Positions 23,820-31,892 of a stretch of 40,448 bases of DNA are shown here, in pieces. Numbering within the stretch: position 1 is the stretch's first letter; each line of letters opens with the position of its first letter. Both the position numbers and the translations under genes were made by a program. Location: NCBI RefSeq assembly GCF_014640315.1, contig NZ_BMGS01000018.1:1-40448 (forward strand), given 5' to 3'. The DNA comes from Hymenobacter glacieicola. Its GTDB lineage: Bacteria; Bacteroidota; Bacteroidia; Cytophagales; Hymenobacteraceae. Below the pieces are notes generated by a model. The model was not told where the DNA came from. It ran no database searches and saw nothing but the letters and a program-made list of their open reading frames with translations.

Positions 23820-24989
23820 TCAGGGGGCAAAGACGACGCGGATGCACTCGTCGGTTTTCTTTTTGAACATCTGGTAGCCCTCCGGGCCCTTGTCCAGGGG
23901 CCAGCGGTGGGTCAGGATGTAGGCCGGGTCCACGTCGCCGCGCTGCACGTACTCCAGCAGGCGGGGCATGTACTTCTGCGGGTGCTGCTGGCCCATCTTT
24001 AAGGTGAGGCCCTTGTTCATGGCCGCGCCCATGGGCACTTTGTCGATGTAGCCGCTGTACACACCCACGATGGACACGGTACCGCCCTTGCGGCAGGCCA
24101 GAATGGCTTGGCGCAGCACCGCTGGCCGGTCGGTTTCCAGCCTAAGCTGCTGCTTCACCAGGTCGTAGTAGTGCTCTGGGCCGGTGGTGTGGGCTTCCAT
24201 GCCCACGGCGTCGATGCAGCGGTCGGGGCCGCGCCCGCCGGTCATTTCCTTGAGGGCTTCCAGAATATCGACTTCGGTATAGTTGAGGGTTTCGGCCCGG
24301 CCGTGGGTGCGCGCCATTTCCAGGCGCTCCGGAAACCGGTCGATGGCAATGACGCGGCTGGCGCCCAGCAGGAAGGCGCTACGGATAGCCATCTGGCCCA
24401 CGCCCCCGCAGCCCCACACCACCACCACGTCGCCGGGCGCAATGTCGGCCATGTCGGCGGCCATGAAGCCCGTGGGAAACGCATCCGACACGAACAGGGC
24501 CGACTCGTCTTTGACGCCTTCCGGAATCTGAATCATGGTTTTATCGGCGAAGGGCACCCGGATAAGCTCGGCGTGGCTGCCGGCGTAGCCCCCAAACGCG
24601 TGTGAGTACCCAAAGATGCCGGCCGGCGAGTAGCCGTAGGTTTTCTCGGCCAGGGCGGCGTGGGGGTTGCTGTTGTCGCAGAGCGACCAGGCATTCTGCT
24701 GGCAGAACCAGCAGTCCCCGCACCCCAGAATAGAGCCCACTATTACCCGGTCGCCCTTGCGGAAGCGTTTTACGTTGGGGCCGGTTTCCACCACTTCGCC
24801 CATAAACTCGTGGCCGATGATGTCGCCCTCCCGCATAGTGGGCACGTAGCCATCGAGCAGGTGGAGGTCGGAGCCGCACACGCAGGAGAGGATGACCCGC
24901 ACAATGGCGTCCTGGGGGTTGATGATTTCGGGGTCGGGGACTCGTTCGACGTTCAGGTGGTTGGTACCCACCCAGCACAATGCTTTCAT
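23820..24989 (-). CDS. Zinc-dependent alcohol/formaldehyde dehydrogenase family protein
   Basis: The ATG at 24989 (MKALCWVGTNHLNVERV) gives 389 aa; the frame to 25028 only adds spacer sequence. It is a medium-chain dehydrogenase of the FdhA-like group. Catalytic zinc ligands are in SCVCGSDLH (Cys38) and GHEFMG (His60, Glu61). The structural-zinc cysteines are in LGCGDCWFCQQNAWSLC (90, 93, 96, 104). The nucleotide-binding loop is VWGCGGVGQMAI. Family members oxidise alcohols or formaldehyde with NAD. The substrate is not evident. The SRPBCC gene lies 41 nt upstream on the same strand, so they are probably cotranscribed. This pairing suggests a stress or solvent response, which is inference. 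Confidence 0.9.
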   Translation of the reverse strand: MKALCWVGTNHLNVERVPDPEIINPQDAIVRVILSCVCGSDLHLLDGYVPTMREGDIIGHEFMGEVVETGPNVKRFRKGDRVIVGSILGCGDCWFCQQNAWSLCDNSNPHAALAEKTYGYSPAGIFGYSHAFGGYAGSHAELIRVPFADKTMIQIPEGVKDESALFVSDAFPTGFMAADMADIAPGDVVVVWGCGGVGQMAIRSAFLLGASRVIAIDRFPERLEMARTHGRAETLNYTEVDILEALKEMTGGRGPDRCIDAVGMEAHTTGPEHYYDLVKQQLRLETDRPAVLRQAILACRKGGTVSIVGVYSGYIDKVPMGAAMNKGLTLKMGQQHPQKYMPRLLEYVQRGDVDPAYILTHRWPLDKGPEGYQMFKKKTDECIRVVFAP

Positions 24990-25030
24990 AGTCTTGGGGT
25001 TATGGAGTGAACTAGTTCGACGAGGCACCG

Positions 25031-25717
25031 CTAGCCTTTATCGTGGCCGCGGCCCGAGGGCTGCCCCTGGATGGTGGCTATTTCGCCGGCTTCGAGCAGT
25101 TGCTTGAAGCGGCGCAGGTCGGAGCGGACCATTTCTGCCAGGGCCGGGGTCAGCAGCTTCGCCAGGCCCTGGCCCAGCCCGCCGGCCGGAGCCCGGTAGT
25201 GAATCACGGCCTGCACCTCCGTGCCTTTGTCGCCGGGCGCCTCCGTGAAGCGCACTTCCCCGGCATTGTCTACCTGCGAGTCGGGCAGGGACTGCCAGGC
25301 CAGCAGCAGGTTGGGCTCATCGGTCACGATTTCCGCTTCCCACTCCACCGTGCCCATGCCGCCGGGGATGGCAGCTTTCCAGCGCGAGCGGCGCGCGTCG
25401 AGCTGCTCCACGCTTTCCAGGTGCTGCATAAAGCGGGGCAGGTTTTCGAGGCGGCGCCAGAAGTCGTACACTTCCCCCACCGCCTTGTTGATGGTGAAAG
25501 TCTGCACGATTTCGATGGGCCGGGTAGCGGACGAGGCGGAGTTGCGACCCACCAACTGGTTTACCGGGCAGTAGCCCGTAGCTCCGCGCAGCACCAGGCT
25601 GCCGCCCAGCACCGCCAGCCCGGTGCCCAGCGGCCCAGCCGTAGCCCGTTTGCGCAGGCCGTAGTACGTGAGCAGGGCGCCCCCGGCGGCCGAGAGCAGC
25701 CGTTCGGTAGGGCCCAC
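25031..25717 (-). CDS. SRPBCC family protein with N-terminal membrane segment
   Basis: A 228-aa product starting at GTG 25717 (MGPTERLLSAAGGALLTYYG); no in-frame ATG is nearby. Residues about 1-55 contain two hydrophobic stretches with GLAVLGGSLVLRGATGYCPV, resembling the YgaP-type membrane domain. Residues about 68-210 form an SRPBCC/START-like ligand-binding domain: TINKAVGEVYDFWRRLENLP, VEWEAEIVTDEPNLLLAW, GEVRFTEAPGDKGTEV. Such proteins bind hydrophobic ligands or act in stress responses. It is the promoter-proximal partner of the zinc dehydrogenase gene. Confidence 0.87.
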   Translation of the reverse strand: MGPTERLLSAAGGALLTYYGLRKRATAGPLGTGLAVLGGSLVLRGATGYCPVNQLVGRNSASSATRPIEIVQTFTINKAVGEVYDFWRRLENLPRFMQHLESVEQLDARRSRWKAAIPGGMGTVEWEAEIVTDEPNLLLAWQSLPDSQVDNAGEVRFTEAPGDKGTEVQAVIHYRAPAGGLGQGLAKLLTPALAEMVRSDLRRFKQLLEAGEIATIQGQPSGRGHDKG

Positions 25718-25869
25718 GTTTACCCGTGCCGTGCCCCTAGCCCACCGCGGCTCCGGGAGCTATTCGCCGCATTCGGTTCGGGGCCAGTGGGGCCATGGGG
25801 TGGTCGACGGCGCTTTTTCCGCGGTGGCCCTTCCTTACTTACCGGGCGCCGCCGCTGAGAGTTGCCGGG

Positions 25870-25899
25870 TTTGAAACTCACTTTTTAGCCCTAGTTTCG
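25870..25899 (+). promoter_or_regulatory. Candidate promoter of M14 peptidase gene
   Basis: TTTG (25870-25873), an 18-nt spacer, then TAGTTTCG (25892-25899), one mismatch from TAnnTTTG. It ends 25 nt before the ATG. Confidence 0.45.
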
Positions 25900-25924
25900 G
25901 GCGATTTTGCTGTTTCCCGCGCCT

Positions 25925-27670
25925 ATGTTCGCCTTCCTGGTTTCCGCCCTGCTGCTGCCCGCCCCTTCACCCGCCGCCCCCGCCCCCGCCCCCGATTGGC
26001 GCACGCCCTTCGAGAAGGGCAACGGCAACACCACCACTACCCACGCCGAATGCATCAGCTACTACCAGCAACTGGATGCCGCCTACCCCGAAATTCAGCT
26101 GCGCGAGGCCGGCACTACCGACAGCGGCCGACCCTTGCACGAAGTGGTCGTATCCCTGGACGGGGATTTCGAGCCGGCTTCCGTGCGGGCCAAGGGGCGA
26201 CGCATTGTGTTTATTCAGAACGGCATTCACCCGGGCGAGCCGGAGGGCATTGATGCCAGCATGATGCTGGCCCGCGACTACATGCAGAAGAAAGAGCTGC
26301 GCCGGCAGCTGGCCGATGTGGTGCTGGTTTTCATCCCGATTTATAACGTAGACGGGGCACTGAACCGCAACGCCACCACCCGTACCAACCAGAATGGCCC
26401 CGAGAGCTATGGCTTCCGGGGCAACGCCCGCAACCTCGATCTGAATCGGGACTACATCAAGCAGGACTCGCGCAACGCCCGCGCCTTTGCCCAACTGTTT
26501 CAGCGCTGGCAGCCCGACATCTACGTGGACACCCACACCTCCAACGGGGCCGACTACCAGTACACGATGACCCTGATTGCCACCCAAAAAGACAAGCTGC
26601 ACCCGGCCCTGAGCCAGTACCTGCAGCAGCGACTGCTGCCCGCGCTCTACGGGGGCATGGACAAGCAGAAGTGGTACCTCACCCCCTACGTCGATTTTGA
26701 GGGCCGCACGCCCGATGCCCGCGGCCTGGTGGGCTTCCTGGAAACGCCGCGCTACTCCACCGGCTACACTACCCTGTTCAACACCATCGGGTTTGTGACG
26801 GAAACCCACATGCTCAAGGCCTACACCCCGCGCGTGAAAGCCACCTACGACTTCCTGGACTTGCTCATCAAAACCGTGCACCAGGATGCCGCGGCCATCG
26901 CCCAGGCCCGGGCCACGGCCGCCGAGCAAACCCGCACCCAGCAGCAGTTCGCCCTGGGCTGGCGCCTGGATACCACCCAGGCCGAGCGGTTCACGTTCCG
27001 GGGCTACGAAGGCAAAACCAAGCCCAGCGAAGTCAGCGGCCTGCCCCGCATGTACTACGACCGGAAAGCGCCCTACGTCAAATCAGTGCCCTACTACAAC
27101 ACCTTCCGCCCCACCGTGACGGTGCAGCGCCCCCAGGCCTACGTTATTCCGCAGGCCTGGGGTGAGGTAGTGGAGCGCCTGCGCCTCTCGGGCGTGCAGC
27201 TGCGGCAGCTGGCCGCTGATACCACCATTACGGGCGAGGTATACTACATCCAGGACTACAAAACCGGCCCGCGCCCCTACGAGGGCCACTACCTGCACTC
27301 CCAGGTGCAAGTGCGCCCGGTGCGCCAGGCCCGCCCCTTCCTGCGCGGCGACTACGTGGTGAGCCTCAACCAGCCCGCCGCCCGCTACCTCATCGAAACC
27401 CTCGAACCCCAGGCCACCGACTCGTTTTTTGCCTGGGGCTTTTTCGACAGCATTCTGCAGCAGAAGGAGTACTTCTCCGACTACGTGTTCGAGGACGTAG
27501 CCGCCGAGCTACTGCGCCGGAAACCCGAGCTGCGCGCCCAACTGGAAGCCAAGAAAAAAGCCGACCCCACCTTCGCCGCCAGCGCCGCCGCTCAGCTCGA
27601 TTGGGTATACCGCCAATCCGACCACTACGAGGCCTCCCACCTACGCTACCCCGTGCTGCGGGTACTGTAA
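25925..27670 (+). CDS. Secreted M14 family zinc carboxypeptidase
   Basis: The ATG at 25925 (MFAFLVSALLLPAPSPAAPAP) gives a signal peptide; a TTG start at 25907 adds six residues. The product is 581 aa. The M14 domain spans about 35-330. Zinc ligands are His102 and Glu105 in GIHPGEPEG and His204 in VDTHTSNG. The substrate Arg is in NARNLDLNRD (Arg175), and a probable catalytic Glu is in TETHM (about 293). The long C-terminal part (about 340-581) has beta-rich sequence (YVIPQAWGEVVERLRLSG, GDYVVSLNQPAARYLIETLEP) and is common to large Bacteroidota M14 proteins. It probably trims peptides in the periplasm or outside the cell. The gene ends at a palindromic repeat. Confidence 0.92.
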   Translation: MFAFLVSALLLPAPSPAAPAPAPDWRTPFEKGNGNTTTTHAECISYYQQLDAAYPEIQLREAGTTDSGRPLHEVVVSLDGDFEPASVRAKGRRIVFIQNGIHPGEPEGIDASMMLARDYMQKKELRRQLADVVLVFIPIYNVDGALNRNATTRTNQNGPESYGFRGNARNLDLNRDYIKQDSRNARAFAQLFQRWQPDIYVDTHTSNGADYQYTMTLIATQKDKLHPALSQYLQQRLLPALYGGMDKQKWYLTPYVDFEGRTPDARGLVGFLETPRYSTGYTTLFNTIGFVTETHMLKAYTPRVKATYDFLDLLIKTVHQDAAAIAQARATAAEQTRTQQQFALGWRLDTTQAERFTFRGYEGKTKPSEVSGLPRMYYDRKAPYVKSVPYYNTFRPTVTVQRPQAYVIPQAWGEVVERLRLSGVQLRQLAADTTITGEVYYIQDYKTGPRPYEGHYLHSQVQVRPVRQARPFLRGDYVVSLNQPAARYLIETLEPQATDSFFAWGFFDSILQQKEYFSDYVFEDVAAELLRRKPELRAQLEAKKKADPTFAASAAAQLDWVYRQSDHYEASHLRYPVLRVL

Positions 27671-27690
27671 CGCAGATTATACCCACATAA

Positions 27691-27796
27691 GCCCGTCATC
27701 CTGACCGCAGCGAAGGACCTTATTACGTCAGCGTAAGTCGTTGTTACGATTTATGTTGGCGTGATAAGGTCCTTCGCGGTGCTCAGGATGACGGGC
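27691..27796. repeat. Palindromic GTCATCCTG element, copy 3
   Basis: The outer 14 nt GCCCGTCATCCTGA (27691-27704) are repeated inverted at 27783-27796. Inside, GCGAAGGACCTTATTACG (27709-27726) pairs with 27760-27777 except at one position. It lies between two convergent genes, so it may also act as a terminator. Confidence 0.85.
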
Positions 27797-27800
27797 TCAG

Positions 27801-28640
27801 TTATTTTTTACTTCCTCCCAGCGAATTGGCGTAGTTAACCAGGTAAGCCAGCTCGCGGGCTTCGGTGTAACTCAGCTTGTTTTCCTTGGCGTACTGCTCA
27901 ATCTGGCGGGCGTGGGAGCGGAAGTAGGCTAGCAAGTCCTTCTTGGGGTTGCGCAGGCTAAGCACGTTGCCATTGGGTAGGCCCAGGAAGAAGTTGTCCT
28001 TCACGTCGGTGTAGTAGCCCATGGTGCGCCCGGGCAATCCGCCACCATAGCCATAGCCGCCGTAGCCATACGGGCCATTATAGGTGATGGGGCGCTCCAC
28101 CAGGCCTTCACGCCGCAGCAAAATAATGGGGCCGCCGCTGAGCTGCTCGAAAAACCCCGGGGCCCGGAAGTCGCTGTAGTCATTGTCGCGGTTCCAGCGG
28201 TAGGTCCGGAATACGCGGGTAAGCGTAGTGTCGGGCCGCTCCCGACGGCGCGGGGGCGGCAGGGTATTGAAGTAGGGGCTACCGTAGTAGTAGCCCTGGC
28301 GCATGGAGTAGAAATCGTCGAAGTAGAACCGCTCCCGGCTCCGGTCGTACCGCTCGCCCTGCACGGCAAAACTCTGCACGTTCACGGCGGGTAGGGTGCG
28401 CACCGTGTTGTCGTTCAGGGTCATGGTGAGCATCTCCTCGGAGCGGTGCAGGGCCAGCGGGCCGGTAATAGTGTCGCCGGTGCTCAGCAGCACAGTGGCC
28501 TGGTTGAACTGCTGAGTGAAGCCCTGCCCGCCGCGCTGAGCCTGGGTGGCAAGGGGCAGCAGAAGCAGCAAAAACCCGCACCCAAACGCCCAGTCACGCG
28601 CATGTTTTCGGACCAACGCATTATTGCAACATGCTTTCAT
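27801..28640 (-). CDS. Secreted protein of unknown function, tandem paralog 1
   Basis: A 279-aa product with a signal peptide (FGCGFLLLLLPLATQAQ after a basic start). It shares its full layout with the gene upstream: an N-terminal beta-rich part (FNQATVLLSTGDTITGPLALHRSEEMLTM), VQSFAVQG, a Tyr-rich middle (FYFDDFYSMRQGYYYGSPYF), YRWNRDNDYSDF, FFEQLSGGPIILLRREGL and the C-terminal ELAYLVNYANSL. A Gly/Tyr-rich insert (YGYGGYGYGGG) is specific to this copy. I know no named domain. The shared helix at the end (IEQYAKENKLSYTEARELAY) resembles C-terminal helices in other Bacteroidota secreted proteins. Function is unknown. Confidence 0.8.
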   Translation of the reverse strand: MKACCNNALVRKHARDWAFGCGFLLLLLPLATQAQRGGQGFTQQFNQATVLLSTGDTITGPLALHRSEEMLTMTLNDNTVRTLPAVNVQSFAVQGERYDRSRERFYFDDFYSMRQGYYYGSPYFNTLPPPRRRERPDTTLTRVFRTYRWNRDNDYSDFRAPGFFEQLSGGPIILLRREGLVERPITYNGPYGYGGYGYGGGLPGRTMGYYTDVKDNFFLGLPNGNVLSLRNPKKDLLAYFRSHARQIEQYAKENKLSYTEARELAYLVNYANSLGGSKK

Positions 28641-28699
28641 ATCTGTAAATAAGAGAAGAACATCTTACTTCTCCATGACCAAATAGGAAAGCATCTGGT

Positions 28700-29488
28700 T
28701 CACGGTTGCGGCGCCAAAGAATTCGCGTAGTTCACGAGGTAGGCCAGCTCCTGCGGCTTTTTAAAGCTTAACTTATACTTCTTAGCATACTGCTCAATAT
28801 GAGTTTTGTAGGCGCTGAAATAAGTTAGCAAATCGTCCTTTGGGTCGCGCAGGGCATACACCGTGCCATTAGGCAACCCTAAATAATACTCACGCTCATT
28901 GCTGAGGTAGCGGTTGCTACCGCCGCCAAACGCTCCGCCCATTGCACCGGAGTGGCGGATTTCCAGCGTCTCATGCCGGAGCAGCACCACGGGTCCCGCG
29001 CTGAGGTGCTCGAAGAATCCATAGCCCAGAAAATCGCTATAATCATTGCCCTGATTCCAGCGGTAGGCACCGTACACGCGGGAAAGCTGGGGGTTAGGCT
29101 TGGCTAGCCGGACGGGGACAGGCTGGTCTAGGAAGGTGGGGCTTTCCTGATAGTAGCCTTTGCGCATGGGCGCAAAATCGTAGTAATAGCTTTCCTTCTG
29201 GGCCCAGTCAAACGGACCGTAATGGTCGCCTTGCACCACAAACTTCTGTACCGCCGCCGCCGACAACGCCCGAACAGAACCATCAGTAAGGGTAATGGTG
29301 ATGGTTTCCGTTGCGTGCTCCGACCGATGCAATACCAAGGAGCCGCGTAGGGTTTCAGCGGTGTTCAGCAGCACTTGGGCCCGATCAAAGTGCTGGGTAT
29401 AATCCCGGTATTGTGTTTGCGCCAGCCCGGCACCACTCAAAAGCAGCAGGTTTCCAGTAATAAAGGTCGAGAAGTAATTTTTTATCAT
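28700..29488 (-). CDS. Secreted protein of unknown function, tandem paralog 2
   Basis: The ATG at 29488 (MIKNYFSTFITGNLLLL) gives 262 aa and a signal peptide ending near GLAQ; the frame to 29548 runs into the ribBA terminator. It is clearly homologous to the adjacent gene: RAQVLLNTAETLRGSLVLHRSE, VQKFVVQGDHY, YRWNQGNDYSDF, FFEHLSAGPVVLLRHETLE and ELAYLVNYANSL. It lacks the Gly/Tyr-rich run of paralog 1 and its codons are somewhat richer in A/T. The two genes are 59 nt apart on the same strand and probably form an operon. Confidence 0.8.
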   Translation of the reverse strand: MIKNYFSTFITGNLLLLSGAGLAQTQYRDYTQHFDRAQVLLNTAETLRGSLVLHRSEHATETITITLTDGSVRALSAAAVQKFVVQGDHYGPFDWAQKESYYYDFAPMRKGYYQESPTFLDQPVPVRLAKPNPQLSRVYGAYRWNQGNDYSDFLGYGFFEHLSAGPVVLLRHETLEIRHSGAMGGAFGGGSNRYLSNEREYYLGLPNGTVYALRDPKDDLLTYFSAYKTHIEQYAKKYKLSFKKPQELAYLVNYANSLAPQP

Positions 29489-29536
29489 AGCTAACTGAAT
29501 ACATGATACCAGGACCGGTGCGCAACGTCCTGCACT

Positions 29537-29573
29537 CAGGAGCCTCACCAGAAACTATCTGGTGAGGCTCCTG
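29537..29573 (-). terminator. Hairpin after ribBA
   Basis: A 16-bp perfect stem (CAGGAGCCTCACCAGA and complement) with a 5-nt loop. It lies 22 nt past the ribBA stop. No T run follows on the minus strand, so termination is inferred from stem strength and position. Confidence 0.7.
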
Positions 29574-29595
29574 AATTATACCATACCTAACAAAT

Positions 29596-30843
29596 CTACA
29601 GCTTCGTCAGGGCCGCGTCTACGTCGGGGTGGGGAGCCCGGTCCTTGTGCAGGATGGTGTGGCCCAGCTTGTCGCGCTTGGTGGTGAGGTAGCGCTCATT
29701 GTGCTCATTAGGCTCCACCTCAATGGCTACCGATTCCACAATTTCGAGGCCGTAGCCCATCAGGCCGGTGCGCTTGCGCGGGTTATTGGAAAGCAGGCGC
29801 ATCTTGCTGATGCCCAGGTCGCGCAATAGAGCCGCGCCTACCCCGTAGTCGCGCTCGTCCATACCAAAACCTAACTCAATATTGGCCTCTACCGTGTCGC
29901 GGCCCTGCTCCTGGAGCTTATAGGCGCGCAGCTTGTTTAAAAGGCCAATGCCGCGGCCTTCCTGGTTCATGTACACGACTACGCCGCGGCCTTCGCGCTC
30001 AATCTGCTGCATGGCGCGGTGCAGCTGGGGGCCACAGTCGCAGCGGCAGCTCCCGAAGATGTCGCCCGTCACGCAGGAGCTGTGCACGCGCACCAGCACG
30101 GGCTCAGGACCCGAAATATCGCCTTTCACCAGGGCCAGGTGCTGGGCGTTGGTGCTGCGCTGGGTGTAGGCAATTAGGTCGAAGTCGCCGTAGTCGGTGG
30201 GTAGCTTCACGGAAATTTCCCGCACAATCAGGCTTTCCTTTTCCAGGCGGTACTTGATCAGGTCCTGAACCGAAATCAGCTTCAGGTTCCACTTATTGGC
30301 AATTTCGCGCAGCTCGGGCAGGCGGGCCATTTCGCCGTCTTCCTTCAGAATCTCCACCAGCACGCCGGCCGGCTCGAAACCCGCCAGGCGAGCCAGGTCA
30401 ATGGCGGCTTCGGTGTGGCCGGCGCGGCGCAGCACGCCGTCCTTGCGGGCTTTGAGCGGGAAAATGTGCCCCGGCTTGCCCAGTTCCTCGGGCTTAGTGT
30501 CGGGGTCGATGAGGGCCAGAATGGTCTTGGAACGGTCGGAGGCGGAAATGCCGGTGGTCACGCCGTTCTTCAGCAAATCAATGCTAACGGTGAAGGGGGT
30601 AGCGTGCAGGGCCGTATTGCGGCCTACCATCAGCTCCAGACCTAGCTCCTCACACCGCTGCTCAATAAGAGGGGCGCACACCAGGCCGCGGCCGTGGGTA
30701 GCCATGAAATTGATTACTTCGGGGGTGGCACAACGGGCGGCGCAGATAAAGTCGCCTTCGTTTTCACGGTCTTCGTCGTCCACGACCACCACTACCTTTC
30801 CGGCGCGGATATCAGCAATGGCGTCTTCAATGGAATCCAACAT
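29596..30843 (-). CDS. ribBA: Bifunctional 3,4-dihydroxy-2-butanone 4-phosphate synthase / GTP cyclohydrolase II
   Basis: Makes two riboflavin precursors: dihydroxybutanone phosphate from ribulose 5-phosphate, and diaminohydroxy-ribosylaminopyrimidine phosphate from GTP. The 415-aa length fits the fused enzyme. The first domain (about 1-200) shows DDEDRENEGD (22-31), HGRGLVC and AGHTEAAIDLA. The second shows the zinc cysteines Cys257, Cys268 and Cys270 in CVTGDIFGSCRCDCG and the active-site loop NQEGRGIGL, ending with LLSNNPRKRTGL. The ATG at 30843 comes 2 nt after an AATCCG repeat array, so the leader, if any, includes that repeat. I see no FMN riboswitch. No other riboflavin genes are adjacent. 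Confidence 0.97.
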   Translation of the reverse strand: MLDSIEDAIADIRAGKVVVVVDDEDRENEGDFICAARCATPEVINFMATHGRGLVCAPLIEQRCEELGLELMVGRNTALHATPFTVSIDLLKNGVTTGISASDRSKTILALIDPDTKPEELGKPGHIFPLKARKDGVLRRAGHTEAAIDLARLAGFEPAGVLVEILKEDGEMARLPELREIANKWNLKLISVQDLIKYRLEKESLIVREISVKLPTDYGDFDLIAYTQRSTNAQHLALVKGDISGPEPVLVRVHSSCVTGDIFGSCRCDCGPQLHRAMQQIEREGRGVVVYMNQEGRGIGLLNKLRAYKLQEQGRDTVEANIELGFGMDERDYGVGAALLRDLGISKMRLLSNNPRKRTGLMGYGLEIVESVAIEVEPNEHNERYLTTKRDKLGHTILHKDRAPHPDVDAALTKL

Positions 30844-30845
30844 GG

Positions 30846-30884
30846 AATCACGGATTTAAACGGATTATTCGGATTTCGCGGATT
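30846..30884 (-). repeat. 39-nt AATCCG unit array, copy 2, next to ribBA start
   Basis: On the minus strand: AATCCGCGA, AATCCGAAT, AATCCGTTTA and AATCCGTGATT, then CC and the ribBA ATG. Unit lengths 9, 9, 10 and 11 are the same as in the copy at 4301-4339. Confidence 0.8.
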
Positions 30885-30962
30885 CAGGAGGTGCAGCACC
30901 AGGGAGCCCCGCAAAGTTGCTGCTACAACCAGCAACAACGCCGCGAAGTTACGAAAGGTGGA

Positions 30963-31053
30963 ATGGTGAGATGGTGAAATAGTGAGTTTGCCGTTTTATT
31001 GGCGCAAGAGGTGCGAGTAGCACGGCAAACTCACTATTTCACCATCTCACCAT
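30963..31053. repeat. GGTGA-unit inverted-repeat element B (31-bp perfect stem)
   Basis: The left arm (30963-30993; ATGGTGAGATGGTGAAATAG...) is the exact complement of 31023-31053, with a 29-nt loop. The right side carries one further unit (CTCACCAT). It lies between ribBA and proC and ends 17 nt before the proC stop. Confidence 0.85.
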
Positions 31054-31069
31054 CTCACCATTTCCCTGC

Positions 31070-31882
31070 TTACTCCCGGGCCAGCTCGGTGGCGCGGTGC
31101 TGGGCGGCTTTGATGCCGGCGGCCAGGGTTTCGGCCAGGTTGCCGGCGCGGAACTCGCGCAGGGCCGCTTCGGTGGTGCCGCCCTTGGAGGCCACGGCGG
31201 CAATTAGCTCGTCGGGGTTTTTGTCGGAGGTGTTGAGCAGGTGGTAGGCCCCGAGCATGGTTTGCTTGACCAGCAGCCCGGCCACTGACTCCGAGAAGCC
31301 CAGCTCCTGCCCCGCCCGCATCATGGCCTGCACGATGTAGTAGAAGTAAGCGGGTCCGCTGCCGCTCACGGCCGTCACGGCATCGAGCAGGCTTTCGTCT
31401 TCCAGGAAAATAGAGCGCCCGGTGGCATTGAGCAGGTTCTCGACCTGGTGCAGGCGGCTACGCTCTACCTCCGGCGCGGCCGAGAAACCCGTGATGCCCA
31501 TGCCCAGCAGCGCCGGCGTGTTGGGCATGGCCCGCAGCACCTGCTGGTGGGCCAGTTCCCGCTGCAAGCGCGCAATCGGGATGCCGGCCATGATGGACAC
31601 GACCACTTGCCCGGGTTGCAGCACCTGGCGCAGGCCCTCGGCTACCCGGCCAAAATCCTGGGGTTTCACGGCCAGCAGCACCACGTCGTAGGTTCCTACC
31701 GCGGCGGTCAGCTCGCTGGTTGGCAGGCCCGGATGGGCGGAGGTCAGGCGCTGGCAGTGCTCCTGGTGGCGGCCCAGCAGCAACAAATCGGCGCGAGCTA
31801 CCAGGTTATAGTGCAGGAAGGATTTGGCGAAGGCCATGCCCATGTTGCCGCAGCCCAGAATAGCAATCCGCAGGGTTTTCAT
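31070..31882 (-). CDS. proC: Pyrroline-5-carboxylate reductase
   Basis: Last step of proline synthesis, using NAD(P)H in the cytoplasm. The ATG at 31882 (MKTLRIAILGCGNMGMAF) gives 270 aa, the normal family length; the frame to 32221 only reads through repeat DNA. Visible features are the nucleotide-binding GCGNMG, LLAVKPQDF, SIMAGIPIARLQ, RAMPNTPALLGMG and the C-terminal VSGSGPAYFYYIVQAM, TMLGAYHLL and GGTTEAALREF. The gene sits between two GGTGA-type repeats, one just after its stop and one covering its upstream region. Confidence 0.96.
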   Translation of the reverse strand: MKTLRIAILGCGNMGMAFAKSFLHYNLVARADLLLLGRHQEHCQRLTSAHPGLPTSELTAAVGTYDVVLLAVKPQDFGRVAEGLRQVLQPGQVVVSIMAGIPIARLQRELAHQQVLRAMPNTPALLGMGITGFSAAPEVERSRLHQVENLLNATGRSIFLEDESLLDAVTAVSGSGPAYFYYIVQAMMRAGQELGFSESVAGLLVKQTMLGAYHLLNTSDKNPDELIAAVASKGGTTEAALREFRAGNLAETLAAGIKAAQHRATELARE

Positions 31883-31892
31883 GCGTTTTCGG

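Noticed and set aside
30844..31069. FMN riboswitch before ribBA
   Set aside because: The leader region contains the AATCCG array and a GGTGA hairpin but none of the conserved FMN aptamer segments.
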